Below are positions 1 through 9,734 of a stretch of 64,000 nucleotides of DNA, one piece after another. The position numbers and the translations under genes are program-made. A model generated the notes under the pieces. It searched no databases and was not told where the DNA came from. It saw only the letters and a program-made list of their open reading frames with translations. The DNA comes from Schistosoma haematobium (lineage: Eukaryota; Platyhelminthes; Trematoda; Strigeidida; Schistosomatidae). The stretch covers positions 2,672,152 through 2,736,151 of the forward strand of contig NC_067197.1 of assembly GCF_000699445.3 (NCBI RefSeq), in the 5' to 3' direction. Numbering within the stretch: the first letter of the stretch is position 1; each line of letters begins with the position of its first letter.

Positions 1-21
1 TTGTGAAGTCCAGATACATTG

Positions 22-765
22 CTCCAATGGATACATCACTTGAAACTCATTTACACAATCAAACATTAGTTTGTTTATTTGGAAGGAGATTCAATGAATT
101 ATTCATAAATGACATGGGCATTAGTAATCCATATACTTTCAATCTTAGTCTCTATGAATAAATGTGACACAAGTAATATTTCTCTCTATGTATTGAATTC
201 ATTGTCAAATCCACATTGTTGTTGTTATCGTTAAGATGTCTCTTAAATTTGTCTTAGATTGTTCCACTCACTCACTCACTCACTCACTCACTCACTAACT
301 CAGTCACTCACTAACTCAGTCACTCACTCACTCCCTTTCCACTCTTCTCTATATGGTTTTGTACTACTTATTTACATTCAATAAGCAATTTTATTCGCAA
401 CAATTTTCACATTTATGTTGTCATGCAAGTTGTGATGTAACACTCTGAAATGTTCACATATATTTATGACGTTTATTGTACTTATCATTGTATTTATCAT
501 TTTAATTACTATACCCTAGTCACTGCAGCGGTTATCCACAGTTTCATGCATTTGTCTAAATGCAACAGTTTCCATATTGTTTTGCCGTTGGTTCGGTTTT
601 CGGTTGTTCATAAACTGTTGTCAAATATCGACAAAGCTATCAGCTGTCTTTTGTACTATCGTATGTTATAATTATTCTTTATCTCAAAGAAACCTCACAA
701 GTTGAGGTTGGTAACTAAATTTAGTGTATTATTCAATAAAGAACCGGCTATTGTAAACAAATCGT
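22..765 (+). repeat. Dispersed repeat R1, left copy (uninterrupted)
   Basis: The reverse complement of this stretch recurs at about 10912-14833, where it is split by a LINE. Similarity is high: a short frame here (450-671) and its counterpart at 14212-14433 on the minus strand differ at only a few residues, but I see no reason to think that frame is a gene. Homology stops near position 25 on the outer side and near 765 on the inner side. No terminal repeats or known domain were recognised, so the class is unknown. A CACT-rich microsatellite inside it is longer here than in the other copy. Confidence 0.8.
266..336 (+). repeat. CACT/CACTAACTCAGT microsatellite
   Basis: Tandem cact units with interspersed aactcagt variants inside R1. 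The other R1 copy has a shorter gtga tract at about 14550-14575, so the array has changed length between copies. Confidence 0.9.
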
Positions 766-769
766 TGTT

Positions 770-1600
770 TTGGATGTTCGGTTTATCCGAAAATTTAGTC
801 TGTTCTGGTACGTAATCTTCTTGGAGTGATGATCATAGTCAACCGCAACTCGACGCCATGCTACAGATTATTACATTTTGCACAAAACCCTTTTGTGAAA
901 TGTCAATTAATTCGATTAAAAAGAAAGAAATATTCACACGATATTATTATGCGTCAGTCAGTATGGTTCAGTATATTAGAGAAGTTGAAAGAATGTATAA
1001 GATTATTCATTATGCTTTGCTTATACAACTTCTGTAGTCCATCTTATTTGTTAGACCACTGAAATCAAGTAATCCCAATTGTGATTCATAAAATCTCAGT
1101 GAGTAATCTCAATATTGGCAGGTGGTCACAAATGATTCCTAAATTTGAGTAATGACATACAATCGATTGTATGTTGTACGTTGCGTTTCATGTAGGACTC
1201 GTCAGGAGGATGAACAATCGTCCTGATATTGATGTTCATACAGAGAACTGAATTCATTACATAATCACTTCAAATATCGACGCGTTATTCACTGAAATGG
1301 TGAATGGAAATGGAGATATCGAATTGTTGAAAGACAGAAGGTGATTTTCGGAAACTGTTGAATATCTTGATAAGTTGCCTATTTGAACGAAGTTTATTAT
1401 TAACCAACATCATTGAGTGACATTCAGTTAAATAAACATTGACAAGTATTAGGTGTTGAATAGATGTTTCGTAGTGGTGTGGAACTCTTAACGACTGAAC
1501 ATCTAAGACTTCAACAAGAGTCTTATTCACTACCATCTCGCTGTGAGCATGCTGTTGAGAGGACAAAAAGAGAATGTCCGACGCTTTAAACAGGTTGGTG
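770..1600. other. No gene seen
   Basis: AT-rich sequence with only short shadow ORFs. No splice-supported exon, RNA gene or recognised repeat was found. Confidence 0.5.
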
Positions 1601-1629
1601 AACAAGGAGAGTCTATAAAGGAGAGTCGG

Positions 1630-1716
1630 ATAATCTTAATTTCGAACCAATGGTGTACATGTGCTCCAGTATCTTGAAGGAACAAATGGCGTATAAACCA
1701 ATCAATGGTCACTGGC
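1630..1716 (-). pseudogene. Small LINE fragment related to the R2/CR1-like repeat
   Basis: On the minus strand this reads DWFIRHLF...TGAHVHHW, close to the DWFIHHLF...LGTHVHH segment at 46064-46125 and its copy at 53350-53415. The nucleotide match also covers the adjoining 'ccatggtagcc.gttgacc' stretch. Similarity spans only about 90 bp, so it is a short relic of that LINE. Confidence 0.5.
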
Positions 1717-2689
1717 TACCATGTGACTAGATCTTCTGGCGTTGCTTTACTTCCATGTAGATTATACCTTTAGATCAAAAATTGCGGTTTCGGCCCCCTT
1801 ACAAAACCACATGTTTCGGCTTTAGCACCCGAACAGAATCCCAGTCTTCACACAAATTGAATGATTTATGTGCCTTCTCTCTATTTGGTGCCTACTTGTA
1901 CCAATCTTTATGTGTTTAACTAAATAATTATACTAATTCCATTAGTTCTTCGATAAACATTTTAAAATATTGTTGGTAAATTGATACAGTAATGTATCAG
2001 AAGTATCAATTACTGTGATTGATACTATTATTATGTAAGAATCTTCGTTTAAACTTGAACAAAGAGTTTCCCTTTGGTGGGACTAATTCATACGAAAAAC
2101 CTGGTTACTTAAGCATATGATATGTAGAACAAACTATTGTCTAGATTTAATACAGCGCCATGATATTGAGTATTCAAGCTGTTAACTGATTTGGTTATTT
2201 TTGATATCATAGATTATTGTAATGATTTGTGTGTCATATAGTTTTATCACAAATTAGGCAAGATTTTGAAATGCAGTATTCATACACCTCGATGCTTCTC
2301 CATAGTAATTCTTTTTACATGGTGGAGATATGCAAAGTTGATTCCTTTATTTTCGTATTCTTTATCAACAACAAATCCTTGGGATAAAAGATTCTTATTA
2401 TATTGGTCTGTTTATAAGGTGGTTGGTAAGCAGAGCTATCTTAATTCTTGTCATGCTGTTATATGCGTAAGAGCAAATTATCCTTTATATATGAATTCAT
2501 GAAGTTATACGGGATTTAACGATTAGTAAAGCACACTATTTACAGATACATTCAAGAATAAATCTCATTATATTTGAGTGCAAGTCTATGTTGAGTGTGA
2601 AACAGTTACCCCTCAAAAACCTGGCACCTTACTACAAATCATTTTGACCTTCAAGAAGTGACCAGGAAGCATTGGACGGTCGTACAGGT

Positions 2690-2741
2690 ACATTCAGCTG
2701 ACCAGTCCCAAATAGGACGAAACGCGTGTCCTGGATTCCAC
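2690..2741 (+). ncRNA. Hammerhead ribozyme, decayed copy
   Basis: Layout is stem I strand, core CTGACCA at 2698-2704, stem II GTCC...GGAC, GAAA at 2719-2722, a short stem III, cleavage triplet GTC ending at 2730, then the CTGGATTCC stem I strand. The core should read CUGANGA; here the penultimate G is C, so catalysis is probably lost. Confidence 0.8.
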
Positions 2742-2937
2742 AGCTAGCCACTATCCATCTTTGCTTATAATGCTTGTAAATTAAGGCAATATCGAGGCAT
2801 ACGCACAGTATGCACATATGCCAATAAGAGACTGATCAATTTCAGTCCAAAAACATCAATGGGAATATTCAAGTAAAACAATATCAAGTGAACTAAACTT
2901 CAACCCATTGCACAAGCAAGTGGCTATCAGGACTCAG

Positions 2938-2993
2938 TAGCTAAGTGGATAACGCGATGGCGTTTGAAGCGAACGATACTGAGTTCGAGTCCC
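2938..2993 (+). promoter_or_regulatory. Pol III type 2 promoter (tRNA-like A and B boxes)
   Basis: The A-box-like TAGCTAAGTGG is at 2938-2948 and the B-box-like GAGTTCGAGTCCC at 2981-2993. Spacing is 33 bases, within the tRNA range. Position upstream of the hammerhead at 3022 agrees with Pol III-transcribed Sm-alpha-type units. No cloverleaf of a functional tRNA is evident. Confidence 0.7.
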
Positions 2994-3021
2994 AGAGTGA
3001 ACATCAACTCTGAGATGCAGG

Positions 3022-3073
3022 TACATCCGGCTGACGACTCCCAAACAGGACGAAACGAGCTTTCTGGATTCCA
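3022..3073 (+). ncRNA. Hammerhead ribozyme, second unit
   Basis: Core CTGACGA at 3031-3037 fits CUGANGA, and GAAA is at 3052-3055. Stem II has lost its closing G-C pair (C replaces G just after the core). The usual GTC cleavage triplet reads TTT here, which still fits NUH but is a poor substrate. Stem I pairs CCGG with CTGG using wobble. It was probably active in ancestors and is now weak or dead. Confidence 0.8.
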
Positions 3074-3144
3074 CACAAAAATAAAAGAATAAGGCATATG
3101 ATTGGTCAATAATATTATGATACTCTTTCACATACATATATAGA

Positions 3145-3443
3145 ATAAAGAAGGAACGAATTGAGCGAAGAAATTTCTTTTCAATTAGTTTTTCATCATG
3201 GCTCTACACTAATAAATATACGTTTTACAATAATAATATAATACTCATCGAGTAGATACGTTACGTATTAATTACATAATGACATGTAAATTAACATTAA
3301 TTAATTGGAAGAAAGAGGATTATTAATATTCAAAGTGATCAAGAAGTTGCTAAGTTGCGTAATGTAAGAAACAAAGAAGGAACAGAATTTTAACGGATGG
3401 TCAATAGGATGGTAGTTACGTAAGAATCAAGAGATGAATGTTG
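3145..3443 (-). repeat. PLE1 inverted terminal arm, left
   Basis: Reverse complement of 5596-5898 with a few substitutions and small indels. It begins exactly where the minus-strand N-terminal coding half stops matching Penelope protein, so this is 3' UTR/pseudo-LTR sequence fused behind that half. Confidence 0.9.
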
Positions 3444-3960
3444 TTTAATTTCTTTCAGTGAATCTGTTAATTGCTTTTCAATCTTATCTGCTATGTCGTT
3501 CTTTACAGACAGTTTCTGAAATTTGCTTTTATCATTTAAAAGGGCTTTCATTTCTTTTATGTAGTCATTTTTGTCCATGAGTACTATTCCATGTCCTTTG
3601 TCAGGTTTCATGATTAATAAATTGTCATTAGTTTTAAGTTGTCTTAAAGCTTCTGTATGTTTTTTCGTCAAAATCCCTTTCGTGTTGTGTCTATGATTTA
3701 AATATTTAAAACAACAGTCGACTAGTGTTGATTTAAATCTTTCAACATTATCTTTTGATGAAGCTACTAGTTCTGCCGTTTGAGCATAAAGATTTTCGAA
3801 TTGAATCTCAACGTCCATTTTATTTACTGTTTTCTTGAAGTCACAAAACTTAGGGCCTAATGATAACGCTTCTAACGCAGTTTTATCCAGTATAACAGTA
3901 GAGAAATTGTGCACGTACTGACCTGGATTGGGTGGAAATTTCATTTCTGGGATCTGTTTG
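3444..3960 (-). pseudogene. Penelope N-terminal half, inverted relative to its RT
   Basis: The frame reads leftward from about 3960. The Penelope signature residues LEALSLGPKFCD, the EIQFENLYAQ block and the NLLIMKPDKGHGIVLMDKNDY block (the upstream RT-associated region with conserved KPDKG) are recognisable, in the order seen in PLE2 at 48503-48850. After the KEIKQ stretch the frame runs into the inverted 3' UTR arm and ends at 3390. It lacks the RT palm and the endonuclease, and its own N-terminus is cut short at the junction with the plus-strand half. It cannot make a working protein. Confidence 0.85.
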
Positions 3961-5467
3961 TCTAGATTTTTCAGAAAAGATGTTCGAAATGTTGAAACCT
4001 ACAGGAACGATGACACCAAGACTATATGGCCTACCAAAAATACACAAAAGTGGCTTACCCCTTCGACCAGTTTTAGACATGAATAACTCAGCGTATCATA
4101 CTATAGCAAAATGGTTGGTGCAAATTCTTAAACCATTACACAAAGAAATTGTCAAACATAGTGTCAAGGATTCCTTTGAATTTGTTGAGAACATAAAAAA
4201 TCTATCAGTCAAGAATAATTTCATGTTATCACTTGATGTATCATCTTTATTCACTAACATTCCATTACAAGAAACAGTTGATTTTATTTGTAATGAACTA
4301 ACAGAGAGACGTATAGAAACCCCGATTCCAGCATCCTCGATAAAACAGTTAATTCTTAGATGCACAATGAATGCACAATTCAGATTTGACAACGAATACT
4401 ATGGACAGCTAGATGGAGTTGCCATGGGATCACCATTGGGCCCTCTACTGGCTGATATTTTCCTTGCAAAACTGGAAAATGGACCACTTAAAAGCATAAT
4501 TAGCCATTTACCAACTTATTATCGCTATATAGATGATACCTTCATAGTATTAGAAAAAGAAAATGATAAGCACAATCTACTTAATATATTTAATAACGTT
4601 CACCCATCAATTAACTTTACATCAGAAGATGAACAAAATAATAGCATATCTTTTCTAGATGTCCAACTAACTAGAAGAACAGACGGAACTATAAAAAGAA
4701 GAGTACACAGAAAGTCAGCAGCTGGTCAATACACTCATTTCCACAGTGCAGTTCCAATTAGATACAAAAGGAACTTAATAAAGATCTTGACACATCGTGC
4801 TAGAATGATCTGTTCTGAAGACACTATTGAAGATGAACTGAACAATATTCGGAACCTACTCAGTCTAAATGGGTACCCAATGAAATTCATCGAAAAACAT
4901 ATGACGGAGAAGAAAACAAGGACAAAAATACCCACTGTCCCCAAGAAGATATTATTCATAAAACTACAATTCATAAATGACTCCATTGAAGAAGTCATGA
5001 CACAGAAACTAAGAAAAGCGGTACAAAAAACATTTAATGCTGCCAAATTAAATGTCATCTTCTACAACCAACCGAAAATAAGAACATCCATTAAAGACAG
5101 ACTGCCAGAATTCGCCAAATCTATGTGTATCTATCGTTTCAACTGCTCCTGTGGAGCCAGTTATATTGGGCGTACAATTCGGCAAGTCCGTCATCGCATT
5201 ACTGAACATCATCCGTCGTGGTTAAACAAAGGACAGGTAAAAGTGATTAAAAGTTCTATTCTCTCTCACTTGGTTGACACAGGTCATCAAGTAGAATTGA
5301 ATAAAGCTTTTAAGGTTATCTACAATATCCCATCTAATTTGCCACATGGTTTACGAGTGTGCCTCTTGCACATTGCGGAAGCCATCGCAATCCATGTTCA
5401 CAAACCTGACCTTTGCATACAAAAGAGATTCGTACAACCACTTTCCCTGCCCTGGCCATCAGTTTAA
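3960..5467 (+). pseudogene. Penelope RT and GIY-YIG endonuclease half
   Basis: An open frame from 3932 to 5467 (511 codons), of which about the first ten are antisense of the inverted half. RT landmarks: LYGLPKIHK, motif A SLDVSSLFTNIPL, motif B MGSPLGPLLADIF, motif C YRYIDDTF, then ISFLDVQL. A basic linker leads to the Cys-rich FNCSCGASYIGRT segment and RHRITEH, a Penelope-type GIY-YIG nuclease in which SYIGRT replaces the second half-motif. It ends KRFVQPLSLPW as in PLE2. No internal stops, so this half is well preserved, but it lacks the N-terminal half in the same orientation and should not be functional alone. Confidence 0.9.
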
Positions 5468-5595
5468 GATTTCCTTCAAAAGAACTATTTTTCATACTTC
5501 TTCCATTTTTTGTAATTTTTTAAAACTTTTGTTATTTTTGTAATTTTTAAACTTTTGTAATTTTATTTCTGTTGCTTTTGAACTTAATAACTTTT

Positions 5596-5898
5596 CAACA
5601 TTCATCTCTTGATTCTTACGTAACTACCATCCTATTGACCATCCGTTAAAATTCTGTTCCTTCTTTGTTTCTTACATTACGCAACTTAGCAACTTCTTGA
5701 TCACTTTGAATATTAATAATCCTCTTTCTTCCAATTAATTAATGTTAATTTACATGTCATTATGTAATTAATACGTAACGTATCCACTCGATGAGTATTA
5801 TATTATTATTGTAAATCATACTTGTATATTAGTGTAGAGCCATGATGAAAAACTAATTGAAAAGAAATTTCTTCGCTCAATTCGTTCCTTCTTTATTT
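5596..5898 (+). repeat. PLE1 inverted terminal arm, right (3' UTR)
   Basis: Partner of 3145-3443. Together the arms could fold into a roughly 300-bp stem around a 2.1-kb loop. I looked for a Penelope-type hammerhead here and found no convincing core. Confidence 0.9.
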
Positions 5899-5939
5899 AC
5901 CTAATGGCAAAATTGGAATTTTCACTATATATAGAATAA

Positions 5940-6834
5940 GTTCATTAAAATAATGTTCAGTATAATTTTATGCAGATTATTAAACTTTTGAGTGAGACCA
6001 TTAACCGCTTGTTGGTAAACCACTATTCAAAACCCGGAAGCACTGAATGGCTGTTTTGTCCTATTTTATAACTCCTCATCAGTTCGCATTCACGAAACCG
6101 CTCGCAGGATTTGAATTCAGGAGTTTGTGAAAATCTCAGTGAAAGAATTTGACGTAAATCCAACGTTTCAACTGACAATCTGGTCCAAGCTTTTTTCAAG
6201 GAAATTTAATCAAACATCAACATTATCGAATATAAATAAGGTAAATGGTTCTCTGGTTCATTGTATACTGAATAGGTCATCTAATCAACGTTATTCATGT
6301 TTAAATTAGGCATTTACTTTAGTGTACAACAGACATGTAGTGTGAAATGTAAAGTGTTAAGATAACAGATTGTGTCTATACATAAGTTGTGTGATATGGT
6401 ACATCTAGTCAACCGTAAGAAGTGTATACCATACAAGAATAGTCTTATTGAATTTCAGTATATTTAATAAGTAGATCAGTCTTCAATATGATAAACGTAA
6501 ATTTCAATCATTCACTCATTATTATTGTTGTAACTAAACAATAAAGACAAATTTCATAATAAATTCTAACACACACACACATTTGATAAACAGATACATA
6601 CCCCGAAACTGCTTTTTATTCAGTACTCATATAGGGACTAATGTCTCATTTGAAAATAATCAGTAATGCAGAGATGTTTCAGTCTCGTTTGAAACGCTCG
6701 AGCAGCATCCAAGTACGACTACACACAAGATAGAATTTTAGGACATTTTCATCTCAAACAGGAAAAACTCCAATCAACTATTCACAGATCGATGTTTACA
6801 TACATTTTTAAGTTTTGAAAAAAAACTGTACTCC
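5940..6834. other. No gene seen (one SINE relic inside)
   Basis: Apart from the family B hammerhead relic at 6035-6092 and a short ACAC tract near 6570-6582, I see no gene or recognisable repeat. Confidence 0.5.
6035..6092 (-). ncRNA. Hammerhead ribozyme, family B, decayed
   Basis: On the minus strand the core CTGATGA (6076-6082 on plus) is intact, but the GAAA element reads AAAA. The flank (aacccggaagcact on plus) marks the same subfamily as the copy at 8608-8656. Probably inactive because the G of GAAA is essential. Confidence 0.7.
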
Positions 6835-6990
6835 CAGTGGTATTGTTCACTTGTATCTTCTCATTGTTGTTTAGCACTGCAATTGATCAGTCTCTTATTG
6901 GCATATGTGAATATTATGCATATTGCCTTAAGTTACAGGATACGTGTTTCGTCCTATTTGGGACTCATCAGCTGAATATATTTTAAGATG
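6835..6990 (-). repeat. Sm-alpha-like fragment
   Basis: On the minus strand it carries a hammerhead followed by the same flank as 2745-2880 (aaggcaatat...catatgccaataagag, then gactgatcaat). The Pol III box region is missing, so this is a truncated copy. Confidence 0.7.
6930..6980 (-). ncRNA. Hammerhead ribozyme with intact core
   Basis: Core CTGATGA (plus 6965-6971), stem II GTCC/GGAC with a CAAATA loop, and GAAA (plus 6947-6950) are all consensus. The cleavage triplet is ATC (plus 6939-6941), allowed by the NUH rule. Stem I keeps CAG/CTG but not the next pair, and stem III has a C-A mismatch. The catalytic core is complete but the helices are weakened, so activity is uncertain. Confidence 0.8.
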
Positions 6991-7441
6991 TTTACTTATC
7001 AACTTCAATCAAGCTTCTTATTTGAACTATACAGAAAATATTGAGAGAGAAAAAGTGTATTTTACTTCATTGTTTTGTACACCATAACTTGAAGATCACA
7101 ATTATGATTGTTGTCATTATTATTGACTGGACAGTTAGTCAAGTGTGGTTATTTAATGATTAAGCATATTGTGGAGATCATGTGACTTGATCCAAATAAT
7201 AATAACCTTGACACAAATAAATTGACCAATCATATTTAAGAAGAAAAATTGTGTGAAAACAAAGTGGATTTGTCACCTTGAATTTATTGATTTTTTTTCA
7301 AAAATGGAAATGAATTCAGACGTTTATTTTTGTTGTTGTTGTTGGTATTTCCACTTGTGTTGTATTATTTATCTAATGCTTTGTCTTGTTGAACGAGAGG
7401 ATTGACCATACAATACATAATGATTATAATAATGCTTTATA

Positions 7442-7547
7442 ACTGAATCGTGGAACATTCATCCGTTCATCTGAACGACATCATCAGTGCAAACTTCTCT
7501 CCTGATGAAGTCATTTAGATGAACGGATGAAAGTTCCACGATTCAAC
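7442..7547. repeat. Long hairpin (45-bp arms, 14-nt loop)
   Basis: The left arm 7442-7487 (starting actgaatcgtggaac) and right arm 7502-7547 (ending gttccacgattcaac) are reverse complements with only a few mismatches, separated by 14 bases. No ORF, terminator or known RNA family explains it. Confidence 0.85.
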
Positions 7548-7559
7548 TCAGAGAAGAAC

Positions 7560-8090
7560 ACTCTATCAAAGCCATCCATCTGATCTACAAATCTTCAAAA
7601 AACAAGTGGTTCAAGTTGACCTGTTCAATAACCTGTATTTGTAAACACGTCTCTAATTGAAAGGCTGTATATTTTCAGATCTTTATTTTCACCTTTTTAC
7701 TTTCTTTTTTGTTTTTTGTAAAAGAAACTTGTTGAAACACTTCGTGCTGAGAATTTCTATATTGTACCCGAAATTTAATATTGAATAAAGCAATTAACAA
7801 TAATAATCATAAACTTCCATAGTGATAAACAGTATCTGGAGTAGATTTGAAATATCAGTACAGAATAAGAATAGTATGAACGTATCACTAAAGTGAATAT
7901 GGGTAAATGACAAAATATCTGTGACTTGAGGATCATACAGACTGAAATTCTCAGTTGTAAAACTACTATACATTTGAATCCCATATGGACACATTGAAGT
8001 TTATACACCTTCAGACGAAATAATTTTAATCAAGTTGATGAGAATACTGTAACTGGTTCTTGTTTACATATCAAAAATGCTTAGTTTAGA
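7560..8090. other. No gene seen
   Basis: AT-rich; two short overlapping minus-strand frames near 7775-8008 have no recognisable motif or splice support. Confidence 0.5.
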
Positions 8091-8111
8091 ATAGATGCAG
8101 TCGCCTAAAAA

Positions 8112-8160
8112 TGAAATCCAGGAGACACGTTTCGTTCTATTCTGGATTCGTCAGTTGACT
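8112..8160 (-). ncRNA. Hammerhead ribozyme, partly decayed
   Basis: On the minus strand: core CTGACGA (plus 8148-8154) and GAAA (plus 8130-8133) are intact, and the CCTGGAT stem I strand follows. Stem II is broken (ATCC against GAAC) and extra bases sit around the cleavage triplet. Flanks resemble the Sm-alpha-like unit (catcccgat beyond the core). Confidence 0.65.
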
Positions 8161-8505
8161 TTACCTGCATCCCGATCAAGGCTAATCAAAGTTAAATAAG
8201 AAAGATTAGTTCAGCGAAGAGACCTCTTTTAGTCGAGTTCATTTTCAAAGCTGTACAATCGCAAATATATATGTGTATATGTACTTATTTTACAGGATGA
8301 TAATAATACTGATAAGAAACTTCTGTTAGGCATGTTGACAGTGAGGTTAAATAAACAAAGCTATTAAAAATTCTTTATAAAAAACAAACAAGGAAAGTTC
8401 ACGCACCAGACTGAATTTTTTGGATTCCGATCACGTGATTGGGATCGTGGATGCGCAGTGCAGACAAGTCACATACTCTAACGAAATGGCTATCCACTGT
8501 TTCCT

Positions 8506-8660
8506 GGTTTTCCATAGTGATCTAGCTTTAATCAACTTATGAATTCATATAGTTTACAGATTGAAATCATGAGTCAATTGAAGCTAGACCACTATGGAAA
8601 ACCCGGAAGCACTGGACGGCCGTTTCGTTCTAGTATGGGACTCGTCAGCAGTGTGCATCC
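8506..8660. repeat. Family B SINE fragments, head-to-head
   Basis: The stretch ggttttccatagtgatctag (8513-8532) recurs inverted at about 8584-8604 as ctagaccactatggaaaacc. This makes a palindromic arrangement of two fragments of the same hammerhead-bearing SINE; only the right fragment retains the ribozyme. Confidence 0.7.
8608..8656 (-). ncRNA. Hammerhead ribozyme, best-preserved copy
   Basis: On the minus strand all essential elements are present: core CTGACGA (plus 8642-8648), GAAA (plus 8623-8626) and cleavage triplet GTC (plus 8615-8617). Stem I pairs CACTG with CAGTG over five bases. Stem III is the short self-complementary ACGGCCGT. Stem II is GTCC against GAAC with one C-A mismatch. 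The predicted cut lies between plus positions 8615 and 8614. It differs from the Sm-alpha-type copies in its downstream flank (gcttccgggttttccatag), so it is a second ribozyme-carrying SINE subfamily. Confidence 0.85.
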
Positions 8661-8699
8661 ACGATTCCGTGGATTGGTTGAAGTATTGGTTATTTTAAT

Positions 8700-9300
8700 T
8701 AAGCTACCAAAATAGATATTTAATAGTTAAAAAACAAAAGCTCATTCCTATGTTTCGTGTTCCATGGAACATTAAATGAAAACTATCTTGATTTCGATGT
8801 GAAATTGTTTAAGAGAAAAGAACTGACAGAAGTTATGTCAAGTTACGACTCAAGTCATATTTGTTGTCACTGATGATAAAGAGACCATCTACTTATGTTT
8901 TATACAAGTGAAGTTTTCCTATAGTCCCCTTGAGTTGATTGTTTTCCAAACTTGCCACGAAGCAGTCTGCAAGTAATGGACCCAGAGGGGACCTCCTTAC
9001 AAATTACATCGTTGAGCCCAAAATATCAACGAGATAATCCAAACAATTTTAAAATGAAGAAAGGTAATGTGTTTCAAAGACCATAGACATGGTCTACATA
9101 AAAAGAAGTGTTCATATTTTAAATTTCTCGGAACTATCATGAAACAATTAGTAAACATCAAACATGTAGTAGCCCACATAAATAGTTATGTTGCCACATT
9201 CCACAGAAGTACAACAGCACGGGATTGAATCGATGTATGTTTATTAACCATGGCTAAATCATGTATTTTTATCAATCTTATTGTCAAACTTAATATCGAT
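8700..9300. other. No gene seen
   Basis: No motif, exon or repeat recognised in this AT-rich stretch. Confidence 0.5.
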
Positions 9301-9305
9301 TAAAA

Positions 9306-9307
<2 letters not shown>

Positions 9308-9342
<35 letters not shown>
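9308..9342 (+). repeat. (TAA)n microsatellite
   Basis: About eleven uninterrupted taa units. Confidence 0.95.
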
Positions 9343-9439
9343 CAATTATGGCACTACTTCACTTAGTAACTTGATAGATCAGAAAAGTTGAAGTACTTTC
9401 TAATCATTCTCATTGGGTTGTTCTTTGTTGTTGTTGTTG

Positions 9440-9535
9440 TTGGTTATCCTGTACGACCGTCCAGTGCTTCACGGTCAATTCTTGAAGGTCAACATGGTTT
9501 GTAGTAAGGTGCCAAGTTCTTATCGATATGTTTAT
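9440..9535 (-). repeat. Sm-alpha-like 5' flank fragment
   Basis: The reverse complement matches 2610-2690 (ctggcaccttactacaaa, then gaccttcaagaa and gcactggacggtcgtacagg). It stops just before the hammerhead core. Confidence 0.7.
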
Positions 9536-9734
9536 AATATTACTGATAAACCTAACTTTGTATGGCTATAATATGTGATAAAAGGAGTATAATCAAGATA
9601 ATTACGATAAAAAAAGAATGAATGTGAATTAGGAAAGATGGATGGTTGGATTTAGAAAGATATTATCACTGAATGAATTTTGACAAAAAGTCTATAATAT
9701 CCAGTTCAGGTGTGTGATGATCCAGTCGTTGACC

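Larger units (their letters stand above)
2605..3085 (+). repeat. Sm-alpha-like SINE/satellite, partial tandem (about 1.4 units)
   Basis: Two hammerhead modules lie about 330 bp apart (2690-2741 and 3022-3073), which matches the monomer spacing I recall for the schistosome Sm-alpha satellite. Between them are the flank found in other copies (6830-6990, 17610-17725) and a tRNA-like Pol III promoter. The first 85 bases (2605-2690) recur inverted at 9440-9535. The family assignment comes from the hammerhead plus flanks and is from memory, not a search. Confidence 0.75.
3137..5939 (+). mobile_element. Penelope-like element PLE1, rearranged, with 12-bp TSD
   Basis: The 12-mer tatatagaataa occurs at 3137-3148 and 5928-5939 and flanks the whole unit. 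Inside, from left to right: an inverted copy of the 3' UTR (3145-3443), the N-terminal coding half on the minus strand (3444 to about 3960), the RT-endonuclease half on the plus strand (about 3960-5467), and the 3' UTR (5468-5898). One TSD around everything suggests a single insertion already carrying the inversion. Penelope elements commonly show pseudo-LTRs and 5' inversions; which mechanism acted here is inference. Confidence 0.85.

Noticed and set aside
450..671. 73-codon ORF repeated at 14212-14433
   Set aside because: Its duplication follows from the R1 repeat; composition is low-complexity and there is no motif.
2936..3000. tRNA gene
   Set aside because: A and B boxes are present but no cloverleaf or acceptor stem; it is the SINE promoter.
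5740..5880. Possible hammerhead in the PLE1 3' UTR (atgatgaaaaac...gaaa)
   Set aside because: The first core base is wrong and no stem pairing could be drawn; the left arm copy does not help.
7502..7540. CTGATGA...GAAA resembling a hammerhead core
   Set aside because: It lies in the right arm of a hairpin, the sequence between has no stem II pairing, and no matching stem I or NUH site is present.
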